This document shows, one piece after another, positions 8,542-15,992 of a DNA stretch of 64,000 nt. The notes beneath the pieces were generated by a model, which did not search any database, had not been told where the DNA came from, and was given only the letters and a program-made list of their open reading frames with translations. The stretch's first letter is position 1; each line of letters starts with the position of its first letter. Position numbers and translations under genes: made by a program. This stretch comes from JADLGH01 sp964586675 (GTDB lineage Bacteria; Desulfobacterota_D; UBA1144; Nemesobacterales; UBA2774): positions 5,686 through 69,685 of the forward strand of contig CAZPHQ010000014.1 in the NCBI GenBank assembly GCA_964586675.1. The letters run 5' to 3'.

Positions 8542-9762
8542 ATGTCGATTTTAAAGAGAAAGAAGCTCGACAAAAGAAGTGCCGAAATAGAGAATTATGC
8601 GCTGCCTGTAAGGTTCGGGCCGGAAATGCGCGTACTCATAATCGGCGGCGGCATAGCGGGGCTCACACTCGCCGGCCTCCTTCAGCAGAGGGGGTTTAAG
8701 CCGCGCATCGTCGAGCGGATTCCGGAGTACGGCAAGGTCGGCTACATCATAGTCCTCTGGCCGTCCGGGAGCCGCGTCCTCAAGGGCCTCGGCCTTTACA
8801 GAGACCTTGTCGAAACGGGCCTTCCCTTTTCAACCTATAATGTCTGGGACGAAAAGGGCGAAATGCTGAAATCCTACTCCGTCGACGAAGTGTCCGAAAA
8901 ATACGGGCCGATGATAAGCATATACAGGTCCGAGCTTATAAACATTCTCAGGAAGAACATAAATCCCGAAAATATAACGATGGGCCTGTCCGTCGAGAAG
9001 ATCCATCAAACGCCGGACGAAGCTATAGTTACGTTCAGCGACGGTACGCAGGAGTCCTGCGATCTTGTAGTCGGGTGCGACGGGGTACGCTCGAAAACGA
9101 GAAACCTCGTATTCGGCGACGTCCCGCTTTCTTATAGCGGCATGACAGGCTGGAGCTTCTGGCTCAAATCCGGGATCGCGAAATCGGCCCACATAGCCGA
9201 GTACTGGGGCACCGGCAAGTTCCTCGGCATCTGGCCGACGAGGAACAGGCTGTCCGTGTTCACAAGCATCAGAAGCCCCAAGGGCACGCCCGACCCTGTC
9301 GAAAGCAGGCTCGATCGTATACGGGGGCATTTCAGCGACTTCGGCGGCGTCGTTCCCGAAATCCTCGCGAACCTCGAAGACCCGACAGAAATTTTCCACG
9401 ACGAGTACTGCGACCTCCGCATGGACGAATGGCATAAGGGCCGCGTCGTCCTCGTCGGCGACTCCGCCCACGCCGTGCTTCCCACAGCGGGCGGCGGCGT
9501 AGCTATGGCTATTGAATCCGCCGCGGTCCTCGCGGACGAGCTTTCGAGGGCCGATTCCAAATATATATCCCAGGCGCTCGAAGGCTACGTCACAAGGCGC
9601 AGGCCCCGCGTCAACAAGGTGCAGGACCAGTCCCGCATGATGGGCAAGGTCGCCTTCGCCGACAGCCGCGCCGTGTCCGTCCTCAGAAACTTCGTAATGC
9701 GTTTTTACTCCAGCCGCCTTCACCTCAAATACTGGGACGATCTCCTGAAGGAGCCGATATAA
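8542..9762 (+). CDS. FAD-dependent monooxygenase (UbiH/PHBH-like)
   Basis: 406 residues. Group A flavoprotein hydroxylase fold: the dinucleotide-binding GGGIAG at 35-40 follows beta-strand MRVLII, the DG-type motif appears as DLVVGCDGVRSKTR (about 175-188), and the second FAD motif GDSAHAVLPTAGGGVAMAIE begins at 306. About 28 residues precede the usual N-terminus and are Lys/Arg-rich, without a signal-peptide pattern. Such enzymes hydroxylate aromatic or polyketide-like substrates with NAD(P)H and O2, so the host probably meets oxygen. The substrate is unknown; it stands alone with its own promoter. Confidence 0.85.
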   Translation: MSILKRKKLDKRSAEIENYALPVRFGPEMRVLIIGGGIAGLTLAGLLQQRGFKPRIVERIPEYGKVGYIIVLWPSGSRVLKGLGLYRDLVETGLPFSTYNVWDEKGEMLKSYSVDEVSEKYGPMISIYRSELINILRKNINPENITMGLSVEKIHQTPDEAIVTFSDGTQESCDLVVGCDGVRSKTRNLVFGDVPLSYSGMTGWSFWLKSGIAKSAHIAEYWGTGKFLGIWPTRNRLSVFTSIRSPKGTPDPVESRLDRIRGHFSDFGGVVPEILANLEDPTEIFHDEYCDLRMDEWHKGRVVLVGDSAHAVLPTAGGGVAMAIESAAVLADELSRADSKYISQALEGYVTRRRPRVNKVQDQSRMMGKVAFADSRAVSVLRNFVMRFYSSRLHLKYWDDLLKEPI

Positions 9763-9988
9763 ACAGCAGAAATCCACTCCTCTTCTTCCCCTCCCGACGC
9801 TATCTCGAAACGCGGAAAAGTAATTCATCAGTTATAATTTCTAATGGCATTCAGGGTCCAATGAGTATACTTTTAATCCATACGCGGAGCCGGCACGAAA
9901 GCGCGTCTTCCACGAATAACGCGGGCGGCGCGGGCGCGCTCCCGGCTATTTTCAACAATCGAACATGAAAACCGGAGGTATTCAGGCC

Positions 9989-11419
9989 ATGTCCAGGCTG
10001 GCAAGAATATTCGTTTTATCCCTCGTCTTATCCGTAATCTGCATGGGGCAGGCGATGCATGCGGGCGCGCAGGAGATGGGGTTCAATTCTCTCTCCCCCC
10101 TCGTCAAAAAGCTGAGTCCTTCCGTAGTCAACATCAGCACCACGAACGTCTCCAGGGGAAGGACCTTCTCCTACGAATCTCCGTTCAAGGACCGTGAGAA
10201 CGATCCATTCAACGAATTCTTCGATAAATTCTTCGGCGAACAGCCCGAAAGGGAGTTTAAGGGAAGGGGGCTCGGCTCGGGATTCATATTCAGCGAAGAC
10301 GGATACATTATCACGAACAACCACGTCGTCGAAAAGGCGACCGACATAAAGGTTATTCTCCAGAACGGCGGAATCTACAGCGCGGAGGTCATCGGGACAG
10401 ACCCTAAAACGGACCTCGCTCTCCTTAAGATAGAGCCCAAGGAGAAGCTCCCCGCCGTCAGGTTCGGCAATTCCGGCAATCTCGAAATAGGCGACTGGGT
10501 GCTCGCGATAGGTAACCCGTTCGGGCTCGGGCACACGGTCACAGCCGGTATAATCAGCGCCAAGGGCAGGTCCCTCGGCCTCGGCTCCTACGACGACTTT
10601 ATCCAGACCGACGCCGCCATCAACCCCGGCAACAGCGGAGGCCCTCTGTTTAATTTCAAGGGCGAGGTCATAGGCGTAAACACGGCGATCATCGCGGGCG
10701 GCCAGGGCATCGGGTTCGCGATACCCGTCAACATGGCCAAGGACGTCATAGCCCAGCTCAGAAGCACCGGCAAGGTCGTCAGGGGCTGGATAGGGGTCTA
10801 CGTTCAGGAGGTCACTCCCGAGATAGCCGAAAGCATAAATTTAAAGGAGCCTAAAGGCGCGCTCGTCGCGGACGTCGCCCCGGACGGCCCGGCGGACAAG
10901 GCCGGGCTTGAGAGAGGGGACGTCATAGTGGAGTTCAACGGCAGCAGCATACAAAACATGCCCGAGCTCCCGAAATCTGTCGCGGCGAACCGCCCCGGGA
11001 CTAAGTCCGAAATGAAGGTGATCAGGAACGGCCAGGTGAAAACCCTCAACATAGAGCTCGGCGAGCTCCCCGAAGAGGTCGCCCAGGAATCGAGAAGGGT
11101 CAAGGGCAAGGCAGTAGAGCAGGACCTCGGCCTCGTCGTTCAGGAGATAACACCCGAAGTCCAGAGCACTTTCGGCACCAGCAGGTCGGAGGGGGTCGTT
11201 ATCACCAACGTACAGCCCGGAAGCGTAGCCGCGAATTCGGGCCTTGCGCCGGGCGACGTGATCCTCGAAATAAACAAGAAGAAAATCACGAACCTCGACG
11301 GCTACGGCAGGTCCATGGATTCCGCAAAGCCGGGTCAGAATATACTCTTCCTCGTTCAGAGGGGCTCGAACACGATATACGTAGCCCTAAAGCCGGAGGC
11401 CGGGAATGACAAGGGCTGA
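9989..11419 (+). CDS. degP: Periplasmic serine protease DegP/HtrA
   Basis: 476 residues. Signal peptide about 1-28, trypsin-like protease domain with catalytic H112 (NNHVV), D142 (KTDLALL) and S216 (GNSGGPL), then two PDZ domains (about 255-345 and 375-470). It degrades or refolds misfolded envelope proteins. The ATG at 9989 is preferred because GGAGG (9974-9978) lies 10 bases upstream; the in-frame ATG at 9965 has no ribosome site. The stop overlaps the ridA start. DegQ would be an equally fair name, since the long Q-linker of E. coli DegP is absent. Confidence 0.93.
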   Translation: MSRLARIFVLSLVLSVICMGQAMHAGAQEMGFNSLSPLVKKLSPSVVNISTTNVSRGRTFSYESPFKDRENDPFNEFFDKFFGEQPEREFKGRGLGSGFIFSEDGYIITNNHVVEKATDIKVILQNGGIYSAEVIGTDPKTDLALLKIEPKEKLPAVRFGNSGNLEIGDWVLAIGNPFGLGHTVTAGIISAKGRSLGLGSYDDFIQTDAAINPGNSGGPLFNFKGEVIGVNTAIIAGGQGIGFAIPVNMAKDVIAQLRSTGKVVRGWIGVYVQEVTPEIAESINLKEPKGALVADVAPDGPADKAGLERGDVIVEFNGSSIQNMPELPKSVAANRPGTKSEMKVIRNGQVKTLNIELGELPEEVAQESRRVKGKAVEQDLGLVVQEITPEVQSTFGTSRSEGVVITNVQPGSVAANSGLAPGDVILEINKKKITNLDGYGRSMDSAKPGQNILFLVQRGSNTIYVALKPEAGNDKG

Positions 11420-11864
11420 AAGGTTAGCCGAGCTCGGGATAGACCTGCCCGAAGTCGCTTCGCCGCTCGGCTCGTATAAGCCCGCATCGGTGGCGGGGAG
11501 CCTCATCTTCGTATCCGGCCAGCTCCCGCTCTCCAGAGGAAAGCTCGTCTTCGAAGGCAAGGTCGGGGCCGACGTCTCCCCGGAAGACGCCGCCCTTGCG
11601 GCGAGGCAGTCGGCAATAAACGTCCTCGCCGTGATGAAAAAGGAGCTCGGCACACTCGACAACGTGAAGAAAATAGTGAAGGTCACGGGCTACATCGCCT
11701 CCGCCCCCGGCTTTACTGGCCAGGCGGGTGTGCTCAACGGCGCATCAAACCTCTTCTTCGACGTATTCGGCGAGGCGGGCCGCCATGCACGGGCCGCGGT
11801 CGGCGTCTCCGAGCTGCCGCTGAACGCCCCGGTCGAAGTTGAAATCGTCGCCGAGATATTATGA
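11406..11864 (+). CDS. RidA/YjgF family protein
   Basis: 152 residues. Cytoplasmic trimer family that hydrolyses reactive enamine/imine intermediates from PLP enzymes. The sequence shows the conserved VSGQLPLSRGKLVFEGKVG region and NVLAVMKKELGTLDNVKKIVKVTGY. The usual C-terminal CIEIE-like strand is PVEVEIVAEIL. This is the longer YjgF-like subgroup with an N-terminal helix (AERLAELGIDLP), and the catalytic Arg of true RidA is not obvious. The start codon lies inside the degP 3' end (14-base overlap), so the pair is translationally linked. Confidence 0.85.
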   Translation: MTRAERLAELGIDLPEVASPLGSYKPASVAGSLIFVSGQLPLSRGKLVFEGKVGADVSPEDAALAARQSAINVLAVMKKELGTLDNVKKIVKVTGYIASAPGFTGQAGVLNGASNLFFDVFGEAGRHARAAVGVSELPLNAPVEVEIVAEIL

Positions 11865-11906
11865 CTGTGGGGCGCCGGAATAAGTTCCGGTAAACTAATT
11901 CTTCCC

Positions 11907-12689
11907 ATGCCCCGGCCGACAGTCTGCCTCTATACCGACCACCCGTCGGAATCGCTCGATATAAAAGCGGTAGCCGCCTCTCTTGAGGAGTACGGCGTCC
12001 GCACCGAAACCCGCGGGAACCTCTTCGAATATCTCGGGATTAATGGCGAGGCCCTTTACGAAGCCGCCGCGCGCCTCGCATCGGCCCGCGTCCCCGGCGT
12101 CGAATCGCCCCTCGACGAAATCCGTCCTCCCGCGCCGGTCGAAGCGGATTTCGAAATAAAGCTGCTTACGGGGAAAGAGAAGGGGAGGGGCGTCCTCTCC
12201 CTCTACGATGGCCTCTGGGTCCAGAGAGTTCTTCGAAAGCTCATCTGCGATTCCATCCCGGATGAATCCGGCAGCGACTTTCTTCACATCGTATTCACCG
12301 GCCGGCTCGTCGGAACGTTCGAAGGCCGGCGCTACCACGCCCGCGTCGTCCTTCTCGGGAGCCCGGCGATAATCTCCACCTCCGGTCTGGTGGAGGCCCC
12401 CGCGCGTCCCCGCGAATACTACTTCATTAAAGGCGGGCTGATACAGAGCGGAAGAGATACCCGCGAGCTCGACGATATGTACAGGGGAAGGTTTATCGAC
12501 TACGACGACCCCAAAACCACCTCCGCAATCTCGTCTTATGCGCTCCAGGCCCTCTTTTACGAGCTGTCCGGCGAGGCTTTCTGCGATAATCCCGATTGCT
12601 GCCTGTTTAACTCCCACTGGCAGGAAGACGTCCTCAGGGTCCAGTACGAAGGAAAGCCCTGCGCGCGGTGCCTCGAAATTCTTGGGTGA
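11907..12689 (+). CDS. DUF6775-like protein, metzincin-related but lacking HEXXH
   Basis: 260 residues, cytoplasmic (no signal). The pattern G222-x3-C226-x4-C231 ... C252-x2-C255 mirrors the zinc-cysteine part of archaemetzincins (HEXXHXXGX3CX4C...CXXC), and HIVFTGRLVGTF plus SPAIISTSGLVEAPARPREYY are the other well-ordered stretches. Where HEXXH should stand the sequence is A215-L-F-Y-E219, so the catalytic zinc site is absent. From memory this matches DUF6775 ('putative metallopeptidase'), best known from archaea. A structural zinc-binding protein is a safer description than a protease. It lies 42 bases after ridA. Confidence 0.65.
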   Translation: MPRPTVCLYTDHPSESLDIKAVAASLEEYGVRTETRGNLFEYLGINGEALYEAAARLASARVPGVESPLDEIRPPAPVEADFEIKLLTGKEKGRGVLSLYDGLWVQRVLRKLICDSIPDESGSDFLHIVFTGRLVGTFEGRRYHARVVLLGSPAIISTSGLVEAPARPREYYFIKGGLIQSGRDTRELDDMYRGRFIDYDDPKTTSAISSYALQALFYELSGEAFCDNPDCCLFNSHWQEDVLRVQYEGKPCARCLEILG

Positions 12690-12720
12690 TCGATAAGTAA
12701 TAAACGGAAGGAAAAAGAAA

Positions 12721-12745
12721 GGGAGAAGGCCGGCGGCCTTCTCCC
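12721..12745 (-). terminator. Rho-independent terminator of thi4
   Basis: Perfect 11-base-pair hairpin (arms 12721-12731 and 12735-12745, 3-base spacer). Read on the minus strand it is followed by TTTCTTTTTCC, so it terminates thi4 transcription. It sits between two convergent genes. Confidence 0.85.
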
Positions 12746-12764
12746 TGATTGGTTTCAGATTAAA

Positions 12765-13580
12765 TCAGGCCCTTGCCTGCTCCTGCTTTTCTAAAATGTC
12801 GATCGCAACCTTCGCGGCCTTTTTGCCGGAAAGGAGCATTCCGCCGAAGGTCGGCCCCATCCTCGGAAGCCCGTATACGCTGTTTACAGACATTCCGCAG
12901 GCTATGAGACCCGGATGAACCTCGCCCGTGTATTCGACTAGCGCTTCCTCGGATTTTTCTACCCACATCGAGCCGTGGCCCGGGAGCTTCTTGTAAAGCC
13001 CCTGCTGCGAAAGCCTCGAAACACAGTATGCGTCGTGCCCCGTGGCGTCGATAACGAGCTTCGACTCTATCGCTATAGGGTCGAGGCAGGTTATTTCCTT
13101 CGGCATGTTTGCGATAGGTGTCCAGTTTATGACTATACCGGCCACCCTGCCGTTCTCCCTGTATACGAGGTCGTCGAACATCGTCATGTTCCTGATCCTG
13201 GCCCCCGCCTCGCAGGTCATCGCGATGAGCTTCGAGCACGCGTAGGGTCCGTCGGCGACGTAAAGCCCCTTCTGTACTTCTTCGTAAGGAACCTCGATTT
13301 CGTCGAGAACCTCGTTCCCGGGCTCCCTGACGGTGACTTTATTCATAAGGTAACCGCCTATCCAGAAGCCGCCCCCGAGATAGTTCATCCTCTCCACGAG
13401 AAGAACCTTGTATTTCTGCTTTGCTATGTCCTTTGCCGCCACGAGACCGCTCGGCCCCGCCCCCACAACTATAACGTCGCTCGTGATGTACTCGTTGAAT
13501 TCGTTGGCAAAGCCCTCTACTATGGCTTTTGTAACTTCTTTCTCTCCTACCGGTGCGAACTTGACCTTAAAATCGGACAT
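12765..13580 (-). CDS. thi4: Thi4-type thiazole synthase (Cys type)
   Basis: 271 residues. Makes the thiazole half of thiamine (ADP-thiazole) from NAD and glycine, the route of fungi, plants and archaea rather than the usual bacterial ThiG/ThiS system. The FAD/NAD-binding motif VGAGPSG lies at 39-45, followed by ERMNYLGGGFWIGG; the C-terminal half has GHDAYCVSRL and GLPRMGPTFGGMLLSG. C165 in the TCLDP motif aligns with the cysteine that yeast Thi4 sacrifices as sulfur donor; sulfide-using archaeal enzymes have His there. Good AGGGAGG ribosome site, own promoter and terminator. A ThiE gene for the next thiamine step is at 49962. Ordinary FAD oxidoreductase function is unlikely. Confidence 0.9.
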   Translation of the reverse strand: MSDFKVKFAPVGEKEVTKAIVEGFANEFNEYITSDVIVVGAGPSGLVAAKDIAKQKYKVLLVERMNYLGGGFWIGGYLMNKVTVREPGNEVLDEIEVPYEEVQKGLYVADGPYACSKLIAMTCEAGARIRNMTMFDDLVYRENGRVAGIVINWTPIANMPKEITCLDPIAIESKLVIDATGHDAYCVSRLSQQGLYKKLPGHGSMWVEKSEEALVEYTGEVHPGLIACGMSVNSVYGLPRMGPTFGGMLLSGKKAAKVAIDILEKQEQARA

Positions 13581-13617
13581 AAAATATCTACCTCCCTGAA
13601 TATTGCGGTCGCTTGAT

Positions 13618-13655
13618 TAACCCGTTTAATCTATCACAGAATGGGTTAGCGTCAA
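13618..13655 (-). promoter_or_regulatory. thi4 promoter with overlapping inverted repeat
   Basis: On the minus strand: TTGACG (13655-13650), a 16-base spacer, TAGATT (13633-13628). An inverted repeat TAACCC (13618-13623) / GGGTTA (13643-13648) straddles the spacer and -10, a plausible repressor site. No TPP-riboswitch signature is seen in the leader. Confidence 0.45.
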
Positions 13656-13739
13656 TAGAAACTATTATACACGATCTGCCCGTCCGGGGCCCCCTTCGGC
13701 CCGGCTTCTCTATGGCGGCGCGGGCGATTATAGGTTATC

Positions 13740-13766
13740 TTACAATCTGCCTGCGGCGGCTATAAT
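13740..13766 (+). promoter_or_regulatory. Possible promoter of the DUF4412 gene
   Basis: Perfect TATAAT at 13761-13766, 26 bases before the ATG at 13792. The best -35 is TTACAA (13740-13745), but the spacing is only 15, so the -35 is uncertain. Confidence 0.4.
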
Positions 13767-13791
13767 TCTGAAACTTACGGAGGTAGCATAC

Positions 13792-14544
13792 ATGCTTCGT
13801 CGTGCAAGCTTTTTTACTTATTTCCTGGCGGCGGTGATCGCCATCGGGATGCTTTCCGAAAGGGCATATTCGGGAATCGTCATGGAACAGGTCGTCTACG
13901 AGGAAGGCTCTCCCCTGAGACAAAAAATAACGATCTACATACAGGACAACAAGCTTAAGCAGGTCGAAAACGACGGCCAGTTTTCCCCGGCCGTTATCTT
14001 CGATCTCGATTCAGGGAACATAGTCTTCGTAAATAACGAAAAGAAGCTCTACATAACGCTCAGCAGGGACGAGTATCTGAAGTCCATCGAGTCCCTGATG
14101 GCCGAAACGAGAAACGCGCCCGGAGAAAAGAGAAACGTTTCGCTCAAGAAGACGGGCGAAACGGGGAATTTCGCGGGATATCCTTCCAAGAAGTACGAAA
14201 TATACGACAGCGGCAAGCTCCAGACGGAATACTGGGTGAGTAAGGAGCCCGGGTTCAGCGACGAAATCGATCTTAAAAAAATATCGAAGCTCATGAACGA
14301 AGTAACGAAAATGAGCCAGAACATCGGCGGCTCCGCGTCGATTTCCGACAACGAATACGAGATCATCCAGGAGATCTACGAAGAGGGCTATCCTATGAAA
14401 ACCGTATACTACGCCCAAGAAGGGGCGGGCTCGGTAACGGAGGAAATAGTTTCCGTGAAGAAGCAGGATATACCCGCCGCAGAATTCCTTCCGCCGGCCG
14501 GTTACGAAAAAATCACCTATCAGGACATTCTGAAACAGCAGTAA
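13792..14544 (+). CDS. Exported DUF4412-type protein
   Basis: 250 residues with a signal peptide (1-27, cleavage near AYS/GIV). The mature part is beta-rich and begins VMEQVVYEEG. It then alternates strands such as KITIYIQDNKLKQVEN and VIFDLDSGNIVFVNNEKK with a KKTGETGNFAGYPSKKYEIY segment, the layout of DUF4412 (LolA/LolB-like half-barrel, periplasmic). The C-terminus holds a second module with YPMKTVYYA. The role is unknown; such folds often carry lipids or hydrophobic ligands. GGAGG ribosome site 9 bases upstream; single gene ending at a bidirectional terminator. Confidence 0.75.
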   Translation: MLRRASFFTYFLAAVIAIGMLSERAYSGIVMEQVVYEEGSPLRQKITIYIQDNKLKQVENDGQFSPAVIFDLDSGNIVFVNNEKKLYITLSRDEYLKSIESLMAETRNAPGEKRNVSLKKTGETGNFAGYPSKKYEIYDSGKLQTEYWVSKEPGFSDEIDLKKISKLMNEVTKMSQNIGGSASISDNEYEIIQEIYEEGYPMKTVYYAQEGAGSVTEEIVSVKKQDIPAAEFLPPAGYEKITYQDILKQQ

Positions 14545-14571
14545 TTAATTTATATCGGGGATTAAATAGAG

Positions 14572-14607
14572 AAGCGCATAAGCCCGGGGACCCGGGCTTA
14601 TGCGCTT
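14572..14607. terminator. Bidirectional terminator between DUF4412 gene and rplI
   Basis: Near-perfect hairpin with arms AAGCGCATAAGCCCGGG (14572-14588) and its complement (14591-14607). T-rich sequence follows on the plus strand (ATTTGTTTT) and a weaker T-rich stretch on the minus strand, so it serves both convergent genes. Confidence 0.88.
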
Positions 14608-14621
14608 ATTTGTTTTCAGTC

Positions 14622-15068
14622 TCAGCTTTCTTCAACGACTTCGACGCTGACGGCGGCCGTCACTTCATGATAAATCTTTACAGGGACTTCATGGGTGCCA
14701 AGGGTCTTTATCGGGGTGTCGAGCTCGATCTGCTTTCTCGATATCTCGAAGCCCTTTTCCTTGAGCGCGTCGGATATGCTCTGGGAAGTGACCGAGCCGA
14801 AGATCTTCTCTTCCTCGCCCACCTTCACAGCTATCGTCACCTTCGTTCCATTGAGCTTGGAGGCGTGGGCCTGGGCATCTGACTTGGCCTTGTCCTCTTT
14901 TTTCTTGATAGACGCGCTCTTCTGCTCCCACGCCTTCAGGTTCCCGGCAGTGGCCTTGACGGCGAGCTTTCTCGGTATGAGAAAGTTCGTCGCGAGCCCG
15001 TCCTTGACGTCCATCATATCGCCCCTCTTGCCTATCGATTCGACATCGGAAATCAGTATGACCTTCAT
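14622..15068 (-). CDS. rplI: 50S ribosomal protein L9
   Basis: 148 residues, the usual size. Two-domain protein that bridges 23S rRNA domain V. N-terminal domain MKVILISDVESIGKRGDMMDVKDG..NFLIPRKLA, a long connecting helix (about 41-75), and a C-terminal domain with VGEEEKIFGSVT and GTHEVPVKIYHEVTA. Third gene of rpsF-rpsR-rplI, 65 bases after rpsR, with its own GGAGG site. Confidence 0.97.
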   Translation of the reverse strand: MKVILISDVESIGKRGDMMDVKDGLATNFLIPRKLAVKATAGNLKAWEQKSASIKKKEDKAKSDAQAHASKLNGTKVTIAVKVGEEEKIFGSVTSQSISDALKEKGFEISRKQIELDTPIKTLGTHEVPVKIYHEVTAAVSVEVVEES

Positions 15069-15133
15069 TGTCGTTATAACCTCCGGAATTTTTATACGTT
15101 AACTTCTCTCTGCGCGGAAACCGCACCCGCCGC

Positions 15134-15370
15134 TTAATGAAGCACGGTGTATGGGAGAAGCGCCATGAAGCGCGCCCTCTTTATTTCCGTCGCGAGCTGC
15201 CTCTGACAGCGTGCGCAGAGCCCGGAGTTTCTCTTGGGAACGATTTTCTTTCTGTCGGTTATGTACCTCGAAAGTATGTCGATGTTCTTGTAATTCATCT
15301 CTATCGACTCGGTGCAGAACCTGCAAACCTTCTTTTTCGCGAAATATTTCCTGTCTCTCGGTGATTCCAT
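15134..15370 (-). CDS. rpsR: 30S ribosomal protein S18 (zinc-ribbon form)
   Basis: 78 residues. Binds 16S rRNA next to S6. Keeps two cysteine pairs (CRFC near 16-19 and CARC near 52-55), the zinc-binding form of S18. The core IDILSRYITDRKKIVPKR is typical. Its ATG overlaps the rpsF stop by one base (TAATG) and its GGAGG site lies inside the rpsF end, so translation is coupled. Confidence 0.97.
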   Translation of the reverse strand: MESPRDRKYFAKKKVCRFCTESIEMNYKNIDILSRYITDRKKIVPKRNSGLCARCQRQLATEIKRARFMALLPYTVLH

Positions 15371-15834
15371 TAGTTGGTTCCTCCTTCGGCCGGTTCAGTC
15401 GCTGCCGGCTCGTTCTCTGTCTTGGCTTCCTGCTGCGCGGGCTGGGCCGCGGCTTCCGCCTGGCTCTCCGCGGCGGCAGCGCTTGCTTCCGCTTCCTTAC
15501 TCTCCTGGACGGCCCTTTCCTTGTTGGCCGCCGCTTCCGTTATGGAGACGGTTATGAATCTCAGCACGTCGGTGTTGTAAAAGCGGAGATGTCTTTCGAG
15601 CTCGGCTACGGCTCCGGGGAGCGACTTGAAGATGATGATGTAGTAAATGCCCCGGGAGTAGTTCTGTATCTCGTATGCGAGCTCTCTCTGAGCCCACTTG
15701 TCGAACTTTATTATCTCCCCCTCGTTGGCGGAGATGGCGTCGCGGAGCCTCTGCTGTATCTTCGCGAGGTCCTCATCCTTAATATCGGGCCTGATAATGT
15801 ATAAAGTCTCGTAATACCGCGGCTTTGCGGCCAT
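15370..15834 (-). CDS. rpsF: 30S ribosomal protein S6
   Basis: 154 residues. The first 95 are the S6 ferredoxin-like fold (YETLYIIRPD, WAQRELAYEIQ, RFITVSITEA). Residues about 97-154 are an Ala/Glu/Gln-rich low-complexity tail, longer than in most S6 proteins and likely disordered. First gene of the ribosomal operon. No ssb gene lies between rpsF and rpsR, as it would in gamma-proteobacteria or Firmicutes. Confidence 0.97.
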   Translation of the reverse strand: MAAKPRYYETLYIIRPDIKDEDLAKIQQRLRDAISANEGEIIKFDKWAQRELAYEIQNYSRGIYYIIIFKSLPGAVAELERHLRFYNTDVLRFITVSITEAAANKERAVQESKEAEASAAAAESQAEAAAQPAQQEAKTENEPAATEPAEGGTN

Positions 15835-15847
15835 AATTCAAAACCTC

Positions 15848-15892
15848 CTGTCTTGGTCTTTGCGGCCCCGCACGAAATCTGCGGAGCGACAG
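15848..15892 (-). promoter_or_regulatory. Probable S6:S18-binding RNA leader
   Basis: The transcribed leader closes with CUGUC/GACAG, encloses a 7-pair hairpin (CUCCGCA with UGCGGGG), and carries an unpaired GCCGCAAAG segment on the 3' side. The S6:S18 leader motif known from many bacteria has this shape with a conserved CCG in the bulge. Its 3' edge abuts the AGGAGG ribosome site of rpsF, so protein binding could block initiation. Confidence 0.6.
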
Positions 15893-15948
15893 ATAAAACC
15901 TAATCCGGATTATTTTACCCGGAAATAATAATTTGTTAACACCCTGTG

Positions 15949-15979
15949 AAAAAGGACGGGAAGCCGCCTGGAGCTTCCC
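15949..15979 (-). terminator. Rho-independent terminator of hppA
   Basis: On the minus strand a GGGAAGC/GCTTCCC hairpin (15979-15973 and 15964-15958) is followed by CGTCC and five T residues. It lies 14 bases past the hppA stop and separates it from the rpsF leader. Confidence 0.75.
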
Positions 15980-15992
15980 CGCCCCGTCAATA

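Noticed and set aside
13581..13760. TPP riboswitch before thi4
   Set aside because: The conserved CUGAGA and ACCUGAU-type segments were not found in the leader.
15211..15804. Plus-strand frame across rpsR and rpsF
   Set aside because: Pure antisense of two ribosomal protein genes.
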